Shown: positions 18,801 to 28,231 of the stretch, one piece after another
How the letters are laid out: each line of letters starts with the position of its first letter
How positions within the stretch are numbered: the first letter of the stretch is position 1
Origin: an uncultured Lachnospiraceae bacterium
GTDB lineage: Bacteria > Bacillota > Clostridia > Lachnospirales > Lachnospiraceae
Length of the DNA: 54,187 bases
Direction: 5' to 3'
Assembly (NCBI GenBank): GCA_946620235.1
Contig: CAMONC010000004.1
Span: forward strand, 1-54,187
Translations under genes and position numbers: made by a program
The notes under the pieces: generated by a model
Database searches by the model: none
What the model was told of the DNA's origin: nothing
The model's input: the letters and a program-made list of their open reading frames with translations, nothing else

Positions 18801-20423
18801 ATCAAGGAACTTCGGCAGTGCGATATCTACCGTATCCTGCCCCATGACCATGGCATCGCTTATGGATGTCAGCTGTTCTATACGAAAAGGAATAGGTCTC
18901 TTCGGATCAACAAAAGTCGAGAATCTGTCAACTATCTCTCCGCCGCGTATCTTCACGGCACCTATCTCTATGATCTCATCATGAACCGGTGAAAAGCCGG
19001 TGGTCTCCAGGTCAAATACCACATATGTCTGAGAATCTATCTCGCGGGAAGTGTCACCGTTTACGATCTTGCGCAGATCATCCACAAGATAGGCTTCGAC
19101 GCCGTATATGATCTTAAAGAAATCCTGCTTATCAGGTGCCTCATCGCCTGCTGCCTTGCGTTTCTTGCACTCATTGTCCCAGAGATCGCACCAGGTATGG
19201 TATGCATCGGTAAAGCCCTGTACCACTCCATGATCGGTTATGGCAAGTGCGGGCATTCCCCACTCATAAGCTCTTTTGACCAGAGATGAACAGTCTGATA
19301 CCCCGTCCAGTTCGCTCATTTTGGTATGACAATGAAGCTCCACGCGTTTAACCGAAGCCGTGTCATGCCTATGTGTACGGAAATCCGGAATAGTCTTGAT
19401 ACCCGAAACGGATGCCAGCTCCAGTTCCTTATCCCAGCTGTCCATCAGGCATTTGCCCTGTACCTTGATGAATGCACCCTTTTTCAGATCCGCTGCCAGC
19501 TCGGGGAACTGTTCATTATGCACGAACAGCTTGAACTTGATGGAATCCTCAAAATCAGTGACGACGCATGTAGCGATGGTTCTTTCACCCTTTATCTGCT
19601 TGGTCTCAACACCGGTGACCATACCCCTGATCACGCAGTCTCCGATCTCACCCTGGAGATCCGATATCGGTATCGCATCCTCCGTTATGTCGCGTCCGTA
19701 GATGACATCCGGATTATCGCTGTGTCTGAGAGGTTTGATCTTGGGATTACGTTTCTCGGGTCTGGGAGTCGCTTCGCTCTGAGCCTCTTTCTCCTCATTA
19801 TCCCTGACTTCGGGTCCCGGCGGTTCGGCTCCGGGAACCACATGAGACAGACTGTCGGGATCGATGACGGGGCCGACCCAGCTTCCCGTCCAGCCCTTGC
19901 CGTAATCCTCCTTGACAGCCCGATCGTATTTGATGATGATATTTGCCTCCAGGCCGCATCTGTCCGTGAATATCCTGTTCAGGATATCCTCAAGTTCGGG
20001 AACTCTCTTCTCTATGTATGAGCCCTCTTCGAACGTCAGTATCATCGTATCTTTCGCGGGAAACTCCACCTTCGCATTGCTCAGCAGATCATGCAACACC
20101 CTGCTGCGATCATAAACTTCCGCAAAAATGGATTCCTTGTAGATATCGTAGAGGTTCGACAGATCGTACTGTGCAGACAGATGGAACTTCGGAAACAACA
20201 ATATCTCCGGTCCGCCTCCGCCAAAGACCTGTTTCTTAATGCTTCGCTTAACCGTGCACAGTTGCTGATAAGTGATGAGGTTTTCACTGGAAATATATAT
20301 TCTGAGCTTGGATCTGTCGGAGGGTTGAGAGACATTATCCACGAGAACCCTTTCAAACAGATCGTGAACTATTCCCTCTAATTCAATTTTCGGAAAAACA
20401 TCATAAAACGACCGCTGGTTCAT
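15870..20423 (-). CDS. polC: DNA polymerase III subunit alpha, PolC type
   Basis: 1517 aa; OB domain, PHP (VELHCHTKMSELDG), embedded exonuclease (YVVFDLETTGFSPVHDEIIEIGAVKI), DIDLNFSGEYQ. Confidence 0.97.
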   Translation of the reverse strand: MNQRSFYDVFPKIELEGIVHDLFERVLVDNVSQPSDRSKLRIYISSENLITYQQLCTVKRSIKKQVFGGGGPEILLFPKFHLSAQYDLSNLYDIYKESIFAEVYDRSRVLHDLLSNAKVEFPAKDTMILTFEEGSYIEKRVPELEDILNRIFTDRCGLEANIIIKYDRAVKEDYGKGWTGSWVGPVIDPDSLSHVVPGAEPPGPEVRDNEEKEAQSEATPRPEKRNPKIKPLRHSDNPDVIYGRDITEDAIPISDLQGEIGDCVIRGMVTGVETKQIKGERTIATCVVTDFEDSIKFKLFVHNEQFPELAADLKKGAFIKVQGKCLMDSWDKELELASVSGIKTIPDFRTHRHDTASVKRVELHCHTKMSELDGVSDCSSLVKRAYEWGMPALAITDHGVVQGFTDAYHTWCDLWDNECKKRKAAGDEAPDKQDFFKIIYGVEAYLVDDLRKIVNGDTSREIDSQTYVVFDLETTGFSPVHDEIIEIGAVKIRGGEIVDRFSTFVDPKRPIPFRIEQLTSISDAMVMGQDTVDIALPKFLDFIGGDETVLVGHNVEFDVSFIREKMKTVLGLDCPYTYADTLGMSRALLTGHKKYTLDAVAKMLNVDLGFHHRAVDDAECTALIYLKLMDILKGMDIHDFEALNRYAEEGFDVIRGLRPTHCIILAKNNTGRINLYRLVSMSHLDYFSGKPKIPKSMLNKYREGLIIGSACCAGELYEALVEKRSEEQIARIVEFYDYLEIQPVANNRFMISKMAKKDGVSYKKYPDINSEDDIREINKQIVKLGEKWNKPVVATGDVHFMDPEDEIYRRIILANHSSSDEDDDSLPLYLRTTEEMLDEFGYLGEEKAFEVVVKNTRYICDMIDSMSPVRPDKCPPVIENSDTQLREICENKAHEIYGPDLPEVVSERMERELKSIIGNGFAVMYIIAQKLVWKSVEDGYLVGSRGSVGSSFVAFLAGITEVNSLAPHYYCPHCHYYDFDSDEVKAFGGMAGSDMPPKKCPVCGEELARDGYDIPFETFLGFKGDKEPDIDLNFSGEYQSKAHKYTEVIFGYGQTFRAGTIGSLAEKTAYGYVHHYYEEKGITKRRCEMERIASHCEGIRKSTGQHPGGIVVLPMGEEIYTFTPVQHPANKMDTDTITTHFDYHSIDHNLLKLDILGHDDPSMMRMLQDLTGLDPTGIPLDDEKVMSLFLSTDALGITPADIPGTKLGCLGIPEFGTDNAMSMLIETKPQYMSDLIRISGLGHGTGVWGDNAQTLIREGKATISTAICCRDDIMIYLIQKGLDPAEAFNIMENVRKGKVAGHKCKQWDEWKADMIAHDVPDWYIWSCERIEYMFPKAHAAAYVIMALRIAYCKVYYPAAYYAAYFTIRASGFSYELMAMGRGRLESHLEEFRHKAADNTLSATEKNTYRDMRIAQEMYARGIEFVPIDVCEADSKNFRMIDEKSIMPSLASIDGIGPEVAEAIAAAAAKGPFISKAEFRERTKASKTNVEKLTELGILSGLPESGQLSIFDMMAGNI

Positions 20424-20439
20424 ATCCGTAACTTTCGAT

Positions 20440-21492
20440 CTATTGCCAATTCATCAGTTCATCGCGAAGTGCATCGAGGAGCTCATCCTCCGGCAGCTTA
20501 CGTATAACCTCGCCGTGCTTGATGAGCAGTCCCTCACCTATACCTCCGGCTATGCCTATATCTGCCTCCCTGGCTTCTCCGGGCCCGTTTACGACACAGC
20601 CCATTACGGCTACCTTGATATCCAGAGGGATATCGGCCACCATTGCCTCCACGCGGTTCGCCAGACCTATCAGATCTATCTGTGTTCTGCCGCAGGTCGG
20701 ACAGCTGACTACCTCGATACCTCCCTTGCGGAGTCCAAGTGTCCTGAGTATCAGTCTGGCAGTGCGTACCTCTTCCACCGGATCTCCGGTCAGAGAGACT
20801 CTTATCGTATCTCCTATCCCCCGTGAGAGTATCATCCCCAGCCCTACGCTCGACTTGATATTTCCGCTCCACAGTGTTCCTGATTCGGTGATACCGACAT
20901 GCAGCGGATATGTGGTTTTGGACGCTATCAGGTCATGAGCCTCGGCGCACATCATCACATCCGATGACTTGATGCTTATCACTATCTCGTGATAATCCAT
21001 GTCCTCTATCATAGCCACTTTATCCAGTGCACTTTCCACTATTCCCTCGGCTGTCACCGAACCGTACCTGGCTATTATATCCTTTTCCAGAGAACCAGAG
21101 TTCACGCCTACTCTTATCGGGATATTGCGTTCTTTCGCACACTTCACGACTTCAGCAAGCTTGTCGCGTCCGCCGATATTACCGGGATTGATGCGTATCT
21201 TATCGGCTCCGTTCTCTATAGCCGCTATAGCCATCTTATAGTCGAAATGGATATCAGCAACCAGAGGGATGCTTATCTGCCTGCGTATCTCGCTCAAAGC
21301 ACGCGCCGCCTCGATAGTGGGCACGGTACATCTGATGATCTCACAGCCTGCCGCTTCCAGACGCCTGATCTGCTCGACAGTGGCCTTTACATCCTCGGTA
21401 CGGGTGTTGGTCATGGATTGTATAAGTATAGGGTTACCGCCGCCTATGACGCGGTCTCCGATGTGTATGACTCTTGTGTTGTCTCGATACAT
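20440..21492 (-). CDS. ispG: 4-hydroxy-3-methylbut-2-en-1-yl diphosphate synthase
   Basis: MYRDNTRVIHIGDRVIGGGNPILIQSMTNTRTEDV; CPTCGRTQIDL, VMGCVVNGPGE. Start moved to ATG 21492 to avoid overlap with the kinase gene. Confidence 0.96.
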   Translation of the reverse strand: MYRDNTRVIHIGDRVIGGGNPILIQSMTNTRTEDVKATVEQIRRLEAAGCEIIRCTVPTIEAARALSEIRRQISIPLVADIHFDYKMAIAAIENGADKIRINPGNIGGRDKLAEVVKCAKERNIPIRVGVNSGSLEKDIIARYGSVTAEGIVESALDKVAMIEDMDYHEIVISIKSSDVMMCAEAHDLIASKTTYPLHVGITESGTLWSGNIKSSVGLGMILSRGIGDTIRVSLTGDPVEEVRTARLILRTLGLRKGGIEVVSCPTCGRTQIDLIGLANRVEAMVADIPLDIKVAVMGCVVNGPGEAREADIGIAGGIGEGLLIKHGEVIRKLPEDELLDALRDELMNWQ

Positions 21493-21529
21493 AACAGCTC
21501 CAATCAGAATAAAACAGATACTATATATT

Positions 21530-22894
21530 CTACCACACCGGACTGTCAATTTGGAGACTAATACTCCGACTGTAGCCAGCTTCATTTCCGGTCGGGATAT
21601 ACGCCACATCCAGCCTTCCGTCACCGCATTCCTCCAGAAAATCGCTGTCTATATCAATCCTGAGATTCCCCTCCGGGTTGTATGATGCGTCATATTTGAG
21701 GAGTATCCGGTTGCCGTTTTCATCCACTATGCTGACCGGCAGTACAGCATCGCCGCTCCCTATCTCTTCCGCATAGGATACCGGTACTTCACTGCCGCCT
21801 ATACCCGCACCCAACACGGCTCCTGCCAGCAGTGCACCCATCCATAGACCGGGATATTTTCTCGCACTCAGATATACGCTCCGGTTCACCCTGATAAACC
21901 TTCTTTTCTGGCATCTCCTGAACGCCAGCAGCATACATCCGCCAGTCACAAACATATACCCAATGTCACGGGATATCCTGACCGAACCTGCGGATACCGG
22001 CACATACCCGTCTCTGAACGCTGACTCCAGCGCACCGAAAACACCGTCACGATACGCCAGATACCATGCCACGAGAAAGGGTACAACGAACAGACCCATT
22101 ACCGTCAGGAATAACGATCTGTACAATGTATCTCTGTACTGTCCTTTCTTCATGGCACCCATCACCTCACGTACATTTTCATATCTCTCATGAGAGTTTC
22201 TGGATGTCGCTTTTCCGACAACATGGGCCAGACCATACGAAACTCCGGGGGCCGCCACCTTCAGTTTCTCCATCGTATACGGAGGTTTGTTGAGCATCCT
22301 GCCGCTTAAGCAGCTGTACATCACGGCGCCCCAGGCGTAGATGTCACTCCTTATATTTGCATACCTCTCCCCGCAGATCCCTCTTTGCTCCGGAGCACCG
22401 TAACCTACCGTTCCGGCCAGGTTCTTTACTTCATCACCGTAGTTCATGACCAGTGCCGTTCCGAAGTCAACCAGTTTGACATGTCCGTCAGGCATCAGCA
22501 TGATATTTGCAGGCTTGAGATCCTGGTACACCAGTGCAGGTCGCAGGCCGTGCAGATAATCCAGTATCTTCAGTATCTCCATCCCTATGGCAGACGCCTT
22601 CTTTTCCGACATGGCTCCCCGCGTCGTGATATACCGTTCGAGATCGATCCCCTCTATCCATTCCATGACCATATATGTGCGGTCATTCTCACGATATATG
22701 TCGTATAATCGAGGCAGCCCTTTGTGATCGAGCGACTTAAGGATATCCGCCTCATGATCGCCTATCCCGTCCACCACTTTGATCGCTACATCACGATCCA
22801 TACTCTCATCATATCCCCTGTACACGCTTCCGAATCCGCCGTGTCCGGCCAGATATTCCACTCTGTATCTTCCGCATATCATTTCCATATTCAA
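21530..22894 (-). CDS. Serine/threonine protein kinase with C-terminal TM region
   Basis: LAGHGGFGSVYRGYD glycine loop, VAIK, VYQDLKPANIMLMPDGHVKLVDFG; TM helices after the kinase domain; no PASTA repeats. Confidence 0.93.
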   Translation of the reverse strand: MNMEMICGRYRVEYLAGHGGFGSVYRGYDESMDRDVAIKVVDGIGDHEADILKSLDHKGLPRLYDIYRENDRTYMVMEWIEGIDLERYITTRGAMSEKKASAIGMEILKILDYLHGLRPALVYQDLKPANIMLMPDGHVKLVDFGTALVMNYGDEVKNLAGTVGYGAPEQRGICGERYANIRSDIYAWGAVMYSCLSGRMLNKPPYTMEKLKVAAPGVSYGLAHVVGKATSRNSHERYENVREVMGAMKKGQYRDTLYRSLFLTVMGLFVVPFLVAWYLAYRDGVFGALESAFRDGYVPVSAGSVRISRDIGYMFVTGGCMLLAFRRCQKRRFIRVNRSVYLSARKYPGLWMGALLAGAVLGAGIGGSEVPVSYAEEIGSGDAVLPVSIVDENGNRILLKYDASYNPEGNLRIDIDSDFLEECGDGRLDVAYIPTGNEAGYSRSISLQIDSPVW

Positions 22895-22912
22895 CTCTCC
22901 TTTCTCATATGA

Positions 22913-23659
22913 TCACAGGATCACGCATACTGCGCTCCGGTTATCGCCGCATCCGCGTGCCGCCGCTTCATTACCCATTCCCGCTAGTCTGTGCTCAAGC
23001 CTCTCCTGCGTGACATCCGCCCCCATGCACAGGCCCTCGGCCAGTTCCCGATGGCTGAAGCTCCCCGCGAATCCGTCACTCGCGATCAGTATCCCGCTGC
23101 CTCTGTGCAATCGTCCGATGCGAAAATCAGGTTCAAAATAACCCATGCTTCCCACGCATCTGACCAGTTCATTCCGTTCATTTACATGTGCATCTGTTAT
23201 CTGTCCGGCACACGAGCCGGACAGATAAGCACGACGTATCCGCTGAAAAACCGGTGACTCGCTCATTCTCCCGATCATAAAGGCTGCCGAATCTCCCAGA
23301 TGCATGCATATGTACCTGCTGCCCCGTATATATACGCACGTACAGGTCGTCCCCCAGGATACACCCATACTTTTTGCCGTCTCCCTCAGCTCCATATGGC
23401 AGTCATATATGCATTTGCACAGACTGCGTTTGATCTTTCCGGCGGAGCTGCGGAACATCCGTATCCCCGCGCTGTAGAACCATCTGATCAGGCATTCGGA
23501 CACATAACCGCTGACGACCTCACCGTGCGGAAGCGATCCAATGCCGTCACATACAACCATCAGGGTACACTTACCCATATCCGTGTGCACGGCCTCGAGG
23601 ACTACTGTATCCTCATTCACGGCACGATCACCCACGGACCAGTACACTCCACTGACCAT
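22913..23659 (-). CDS. PP2C-family protein phosphatase
   Basis: VVCDGIGSLPHGE, LHLGDSAAFM, IASDGFAG, GDNRSAVCV. Confidence 0.88.
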   Translation of the reverse strand: MVSGVYWSVGDRAVNEDTVVLEAVHTDMGKCTLMVVCDGIGSLPHGEVVSGYVSECLIRWFYSAGIRMFRSSAGKIKRSLCKCIYDCHMELRETAKSMGVSWGTTCTCVYIRGSRYICMHLGDSAAFMIGRMSESPVFQRIRRAYLSGSCAGQITDAHVNERNELVRCVGSMGYFEPDFRIGRLHRGSGILIASDGFAGSFSHRELAEGLCMGADVTQERLEHRLAGMGNEAAARGCGDNRSAVCVIL

Positions 23660-23747
23660 AGTTTTACCTCTGTTTGATTATTTGGGCGCTTCGGAAATCC
23701 GGGAGATGATTCTCCCTGATCCGAACAGATCGTTCGGATTGAAGACG

Positions 23748-23776
23748 AGTATATCACGAAAGAAAACGATCAACAA
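23748..23776 (-). promoter_or_regulatory. Possible extended -10 promoter upstream of PP2C (TTGTTG-N17-TATACT, TGaTATACT)
   Basis: TATACT at 23753-23748 with upstream TG; weak -35. Confidence 0.4.
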
Positions 23777-26010
23777 TACTTTTCTATCACGTCATTCAAA
23801 ATCTTTTTATCTATGGGCTTCGCGATGAAGTCCTGCATGCCCTCTGCTATGAGCATATCTCTGGTTCCGTCCACCGCATTTGCAGTCAGCGCTATAATCG
23901 GGACTGTCAGATTATATCCTCCGAGATCACGGATCGCATGCAGAGTCTCAACGCCGTCCATCTCCGGCATCATGTGATCCATCAGTATGATGTCATATTT
24001 GTGCTGAGCTGCCAGCCTGACTGCTTCGGTACCTCTGTCTGCCACATCCACCTGCAAACCGTACGGTGCCAGAAGCCCCTTTGCAACCATCAGATTCACT
24101 CTGGAATCATCCACCACGAGAACACTCTTGTCCGGGTATTCACGGTACGCGAAACTGTCCTGTTTCTCTTTGAATTCATAGCTGTCATTTCTGATCGCGG
24201 CAGCCATCTCCGCACCGATGGGTTCATCCTCGCCCATCCTCTGGAATATGTTTACATGGAATACGGTACCGCGGCCGTGGGCGGATTCAACGGTAATATC
24301 GCCGTCCATGGCCTGAGCCAGTCTGCGGCTGATAGACAACCCCAGTCCTGCCCCCTGAGCTACACGCATACGGTGGGTATCTATCCGGGTAAACGCATCA
24401 AACAGATGCCCGGCCTCTTCCGGTCTCAAACCGGCTCCGGTATCGGATATGTCGGCATACATTCTCAGACCGCCATACTCTCTTTCTCCCCTGATCCGGA
24501 TATGTATATAGCCCTTCTCGGTACAGTTGATCACGAAAGTGATCAGGTTCATGAATATCTGTCTGATCCTGGGTTCATCTCCTATAAGGATCTGCGGCAG
24601 AGTTTCATCCACATCCACTATATATTCCAGAGAAGTCGTTGCGATCTTAACTCTGATGATACTGTTGATGGCATGGAGCATATCCGGCAGGGAATACGGT
24701 GCTTCAACCATATCATTATGACCTGCCTCGATCTTGGATATATCGAGAACATCATTTATGATCCCCATTACACTGTTGCCGGCTTCATATATATTGCGGA
24801 TCTGCTGCCTCTCATCATCCCTGATCTGAGGATCTGCCAGCAGGATATCGCTTATACCCATGATCGCATTCATCGGAGTGCGCACTTCATGGCTCATATT
24901 TGCCAGGAAAACACTCTTGGATGTGCTGGCATCCTCGGCTATCCGGCGACTGATATTCATCTGACTCATCGCCTCACGTATATCCGTGACATCCTGTACG
25001 AAGCATATGGTATACATGAGATCATTAAACTCATCGTAATAAGATGTCTTTGATAATCTGCAATAAACCTTCCGCTCCGTATCGGGCGATTTGCCGTTAT
25101 TTACGACATATATCTCTTCTCCGTCCGTTCCGTCGAGAAGTTCATCTTCATCCGTAAGAGAGATCAGTTCATCTAATTTAAGCCCGGCCATATCACCTGA
25201 ATCCACACCGAAATAAGCCGGTGCGATACGGTTCCATATTACAGTCTTTCCGGACCCGTCCAGCACGAGTACGGGGACTTCAACATCCCTGAAAACATAT
25301 TGGGATATATTGCGTTCATATATACCGAATGCCATGTATCTGCGTGATATGCCATACAGAAGCATGGCAGATATGAATGCCGCAACTGCACTGCCCGGAA
25401 CAGCCGCAATATCATACATGGATGGCATCAGGGTATCAAATACATATCCGCAGAACATGATCGGTGCGAAGAGCGTAAATCTCTTGATGATCATATGCTC
25501 CCGCTCCAGGACAGTCGTATGTCTCCAATAAGACAGGATGATAAAGAAGAAAACTATGGATACCAGAATACATGCAAACTGAAGATACCTGCCCCATGTC
25601 ATCGTACTCTTAAACCAATATCCCCATGGGGTCATAACAAAGGATACCGAAGAAGGCTGAATGATCTTCAGCCAACTGATCAAAGCGGCCGCACCATAGA
25701 TCGCAGCGAGAATGCCTCTGCCGGTGCGCGGATATCGTGCCAGTTCACCGACATATTCGATCGCGGCCAGCATATATATGTATACGCCCAGCAAAGCTAT
25801 CGCTCTGGCAACATATGCCCACTCACTCTCGTAACACAGTCCCATCCATGCATAGCCCGCATCCCATACGAACACACTTGCAAACACAAGCAACATCTTC
25901 AGGCCGACTTTGGACTTGTCGCTCTGTCTGAAAGTGGATATGCCCAGGATGAGTGCAGTCATGGCCATTCCGTACAATATGAGAGAAACCAATGCGCTGA
26001 ATGCGTACAT
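23770..26010 (-). CDS. Hybrid sensor histidine kinase/response regulator with N-terminal 7TM-type sensor and PAS-like domain
   Basis: 746 aa; SHEVRTPMNAIMG H-box, DTGAGL and GAGLGLSIS boxes, REC domain VLVVDDSRVN...ILMDHMMPEMDG...ALTANA...KPID. Confidence 0.93.
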   Translation of the reverse strand: MYAFSALVSLILYGMAMTALILGISTFRQSDKSKVGLKMLLVFASVFVWDAGYAWMGLCYESEWAYVARAIALLGVYIYMLAAIEYVGELARYPRTGRGILAAIYGAAALISWLKIIQPSSVSFVMTPWGYWFKSTMTWGRYLQFACILVSIVFFFIILSYWRHTTVLEREHMIIKRFTLFAPIMFCGYVFDTLMPSMYDIAAVPGSAVAAFISAMLLYGISRRYMAFGIYERNISQYVFRDVEVPVLVLDGSGKTVIWNRIAPAYFGVDSGDMAGLKLDELISLTDEDELLDGTDGEEIYVVNNGKSPDTERKVYCRLSKTSYYDEFNDLMYTICFVQDVTDIREAMSQMNISRRIAEDASTSKSVFLANMSHEVRTPMNAIMGISDILLADPQIRDDERQQIRNIYEAGNSVMGIINDVLDISKIEAGHNDMVEAPYSLPDMLHAINSIIRVKIATTSLEYIVDVDETLPQILIGDEPRIRQIFMNLITFVINCTEKGYIHIRIRGEREYGGLRMYADISDTGAGLRPEEAGHLFDAFTRIDTHRMRVAQGAGLGLSISRRLAQAMDGDITVESAHGRGTVFHVNIFQRMGEDEPIGAEMAAAIRNDSYEFKEKQDSFAYREYPDKSVLVVDDSRVNLMVAKGLLAPYGLQVDVADRGTEAVRLAAQHKYDIILMDHMMPEMDGVETLHAIRDLGGYNLTVPIIALTANAVDGTRDMLIAEGMQDFIAKPIDKKILNDVIEKYC

Positions 26011-26021
26011 TCCCAGTCCTC

Positions 26022-27080
26022 TTACTTAAACAGTCTCGCGATGTCATGATACATCACGACAACCATCAACAGCATGATAGCTACTATGCCGATCAGATGT
26101 ATGATACCTTCTTTTTCAGGCGGAACCCGGTGCCCGGTAACAAGCTCTATCAGTGCAAAGATCAGTCTTCCGCCGTCAAATGCGGGCAGCGGAACCAGGT
26201 TTATGATCCCTACATTCACCGACAGCAGCACAAGCAGATTCATCATGGTCAGAATAACACTGGCAAACCCGTACGGACGGACTTCCTCATAAGTGTCATT
26301 TACGACTTCCGCCATTCCTACCGGACCCGACAGCGCATCGATCCCCAACTTGCCGGTAAAGATCATGCCCAGAGATTTTACGGTATATCTCATCCAATAC
26401 TGAACCTCATACAGAGCATATTGAAACACCTGAAAGGGATTGCAATCCAGTATCTCCGCGCCGCCTCTTATACCGATATAGTACCGTCCGTCCTGCTCAT
26501 CATACTTGGGAGTCAGTACAACGGTGTGTCTGGCGCCATCGCGTTCGTACTCGATCTCTATGCTCTTTCCTCCGTCGTACATGGATGAAAACATACTGAC
26601 CTCACGGTACAGATGCACGTGCTCGCCGTCGATCCTGGTGATCATATCGCCCTGCATAAGTCCGGCCTCCTCCGCTGCGGATCCCTCTATGATCGAACCG
26701 ATCACAGGCAGATCCACCCCGGTAAAACCAACCAGGACAAGTGCAAAAACAAAAGCCAGAAGAAAGTTCGCAAAAGGACCCGCAAACAGCGTCGCAGCTC
26801 TCTTAAGAGGCGATACATTCGGCAACGCATGTTCATCAAGTTCTTTCTCGTCTTCTCCGATACCCTCCATGCCGTCGAAAATGCAGGCACCTCCCAGCGG
26901 AAGCAGTCTGAGTGCAAAAAGAGTGTCACCTTTTTTGAAAGAAAAAAGCTTCGGTCCGAAACCGACGGTAAACTCATTCACTCTCACACCGCACATCGTA
27001 CCGACTATATAATGTCCGAATTCATGCGAGATGATCAGCAAGCCTATGATAAGAAAAAACAATATGATAGAGACTATCAT
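26022..27080 (-). CDS. rseP: RIP metalloprotease RseP (site-2 protease)
   Basis: ISHEFGHYIVG (HExxH), PDZ region, NLVPLPAFDGGRL. Confidence 0.95.
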   Translation of the reverse strand: MIVSIILFFLIIGLLIISHEFGHYIVGTMCGVRVNEFTVGFGPKLFSFKKGDTLFALRLLPLGGACIFDGMEGIGEDEKELDEHALPNVSPLKRAATLFAGPFANFLLAFVFALVLVGFTGVDLPVIGSIIEGSAAEEAGLMQGDMITRIDGEHVHLYREVSMFSSMYDGGKSIEIEYERDGARHTVVLTPKYDEQDGRYYIGIRGGAEILDCNPFQVFQYALYEVQYWMRYTVKSLGMIFTGKLGIDALSGPVGMAEVVNDTYEEVRPYGFASVILTMMNLLVLLSVNVGIINLVPLPAFDGGRLIFALIELVTGHRVPPEKEGIIHLIGIVAIMLLMVVVMYHDIARLFK

Positions 27081-28231
27081 CTATATGCCTCCGCAAAAGC
27101 CCTGACCTCGGATTCGATACCGAGTATATCGTCTACCGAAGGATCGTCGATGACCGTATGATGATCCATACATGCAGAAATAAATTCGGGTATCTCGACA
27201 AACTTAAGAGCTCCGTCTATAAACATCCTGACAGCGGCTTCATTCGCCGCATTAAATACCGTGGGCAGACTGCCGCCTCTCCTGCATGCGTCATACGCAA
27301 GCTTAAGCCCAGGGAAAGTATCCGTATCGGGCTTCTCAAACGTCAGGCTTCCGAGCGAGAACAGATCCACTCTGCCGGTATCCATCGGCCTCCTGTCCGG
27401 ATAATAAAGCGCATACTGTATGGGCAGTTTCATGTCCGGTACTCCAAGCTGGGCCATTATGGCACCGTCTGCATACTGTACCGCGGAATGAACGATACTC
27501 TGAGGATGTATCAGAACCTGTATCTGATCAAGTTCCACACCGAACAGCCACTTGGCCTCCATGACCTCAAGTCCCTTATTGCACAGCGAGGCTGAATCGA
27601 TCGTCACCTTACGTCCCATAGACCAGTTCGGATGCTTAAGTGCATCGGCCAGCGTCATATTCTCCAGTTCCGCCCTGCTCTTTCCTCTGAAGGGTCCTCC
27701 GGAAGCAGTGAGCAGGATCTTCTCCAGCCTGTTCTTCGGTTCACCGTTCAGCGACTGGAATATCGCACTGTGCTCCGAATCTACCGGAAGTATATCGACT
27801 CCGCATTTCGATGCGAGCGGCATGATGATATGACCTGCACATACAAGTGTTTCCTTGTTTGCGAGAGCTATATCCTTCCCCGCCTCGATGGCAGCTATGG
27901 TAGGACGTATGCCTATCATTCCCACGATACCCGTGACCACTATGGAAGCCTCCGGCTCGGTCGCAACCTCTATCAGGCCATCCATGCCGGAAGTCACGCG
28001 TGTCCCGGTATCGGACAGGCGCACTCTCAGTTCTGCGGCATCCGTCTCATCCATGCACGAGCACAGAACGGGCCTGAACTCTCTGACCTGCGCCTCGAGA
28101 AGATCGATGTTTCTTCCCGCTGCCAGAGCAGACACCCGTATATCTTTTTCTTTTCTTACTATATCGAGGGTCTGAGTTCCTATCGAACCCGTAGACCCAA
28201 TGATGGATATTGTACGCATAGTTTTGATCAA
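27077..28231 (-). CDS. dxr: 1-deoxy-D-xylulose-5-phosphate reductoisomerase
   Basis: ISIIGSTGSIGTQTLDIV, ALANKETLVCAG, ILPVDSEHSAIFQ. Confidence 0.97.
   Translation of the reverse strand: MIKTMRTISIIGSTGSIGTQTLDIVRKEKDIRVSALAAGRNIDLLEAQVREFRPVLCSCMDETDAAELRVRLSDTGTRVTSGMDGLIEVATEPEASIVVTGIVGMIGIRPTIAAIEAGKDIALANKETLVCAGHIIMPLASKCGVDILPVDSEHSAIFQSLNGEPKNRLEKILLTASGGPFRGKSRAELENMTLADALKHPNWSMGRKVTIDSASLCNKGLEVMEAKWLFGVELDQIQVLIHPQSIVHSAVQYADGAIMAQLGVPDMKLPIQYALYYPDRRPMDTGRVDLFSLGSLTFEKPDTDTFPGLKLAYDACRRGGSLPTVFNAANEAAVRMFIDGALKFVEIPEFISACMDHHTVIDDPSVDDILGIESEVRAFAEAYR

Noticed and set aside
23938-25053. 371-aa plus-strand ORF opposite the histidine kinase
   Set aside because: Antisense shadow, His/Ile-rich, no motif.
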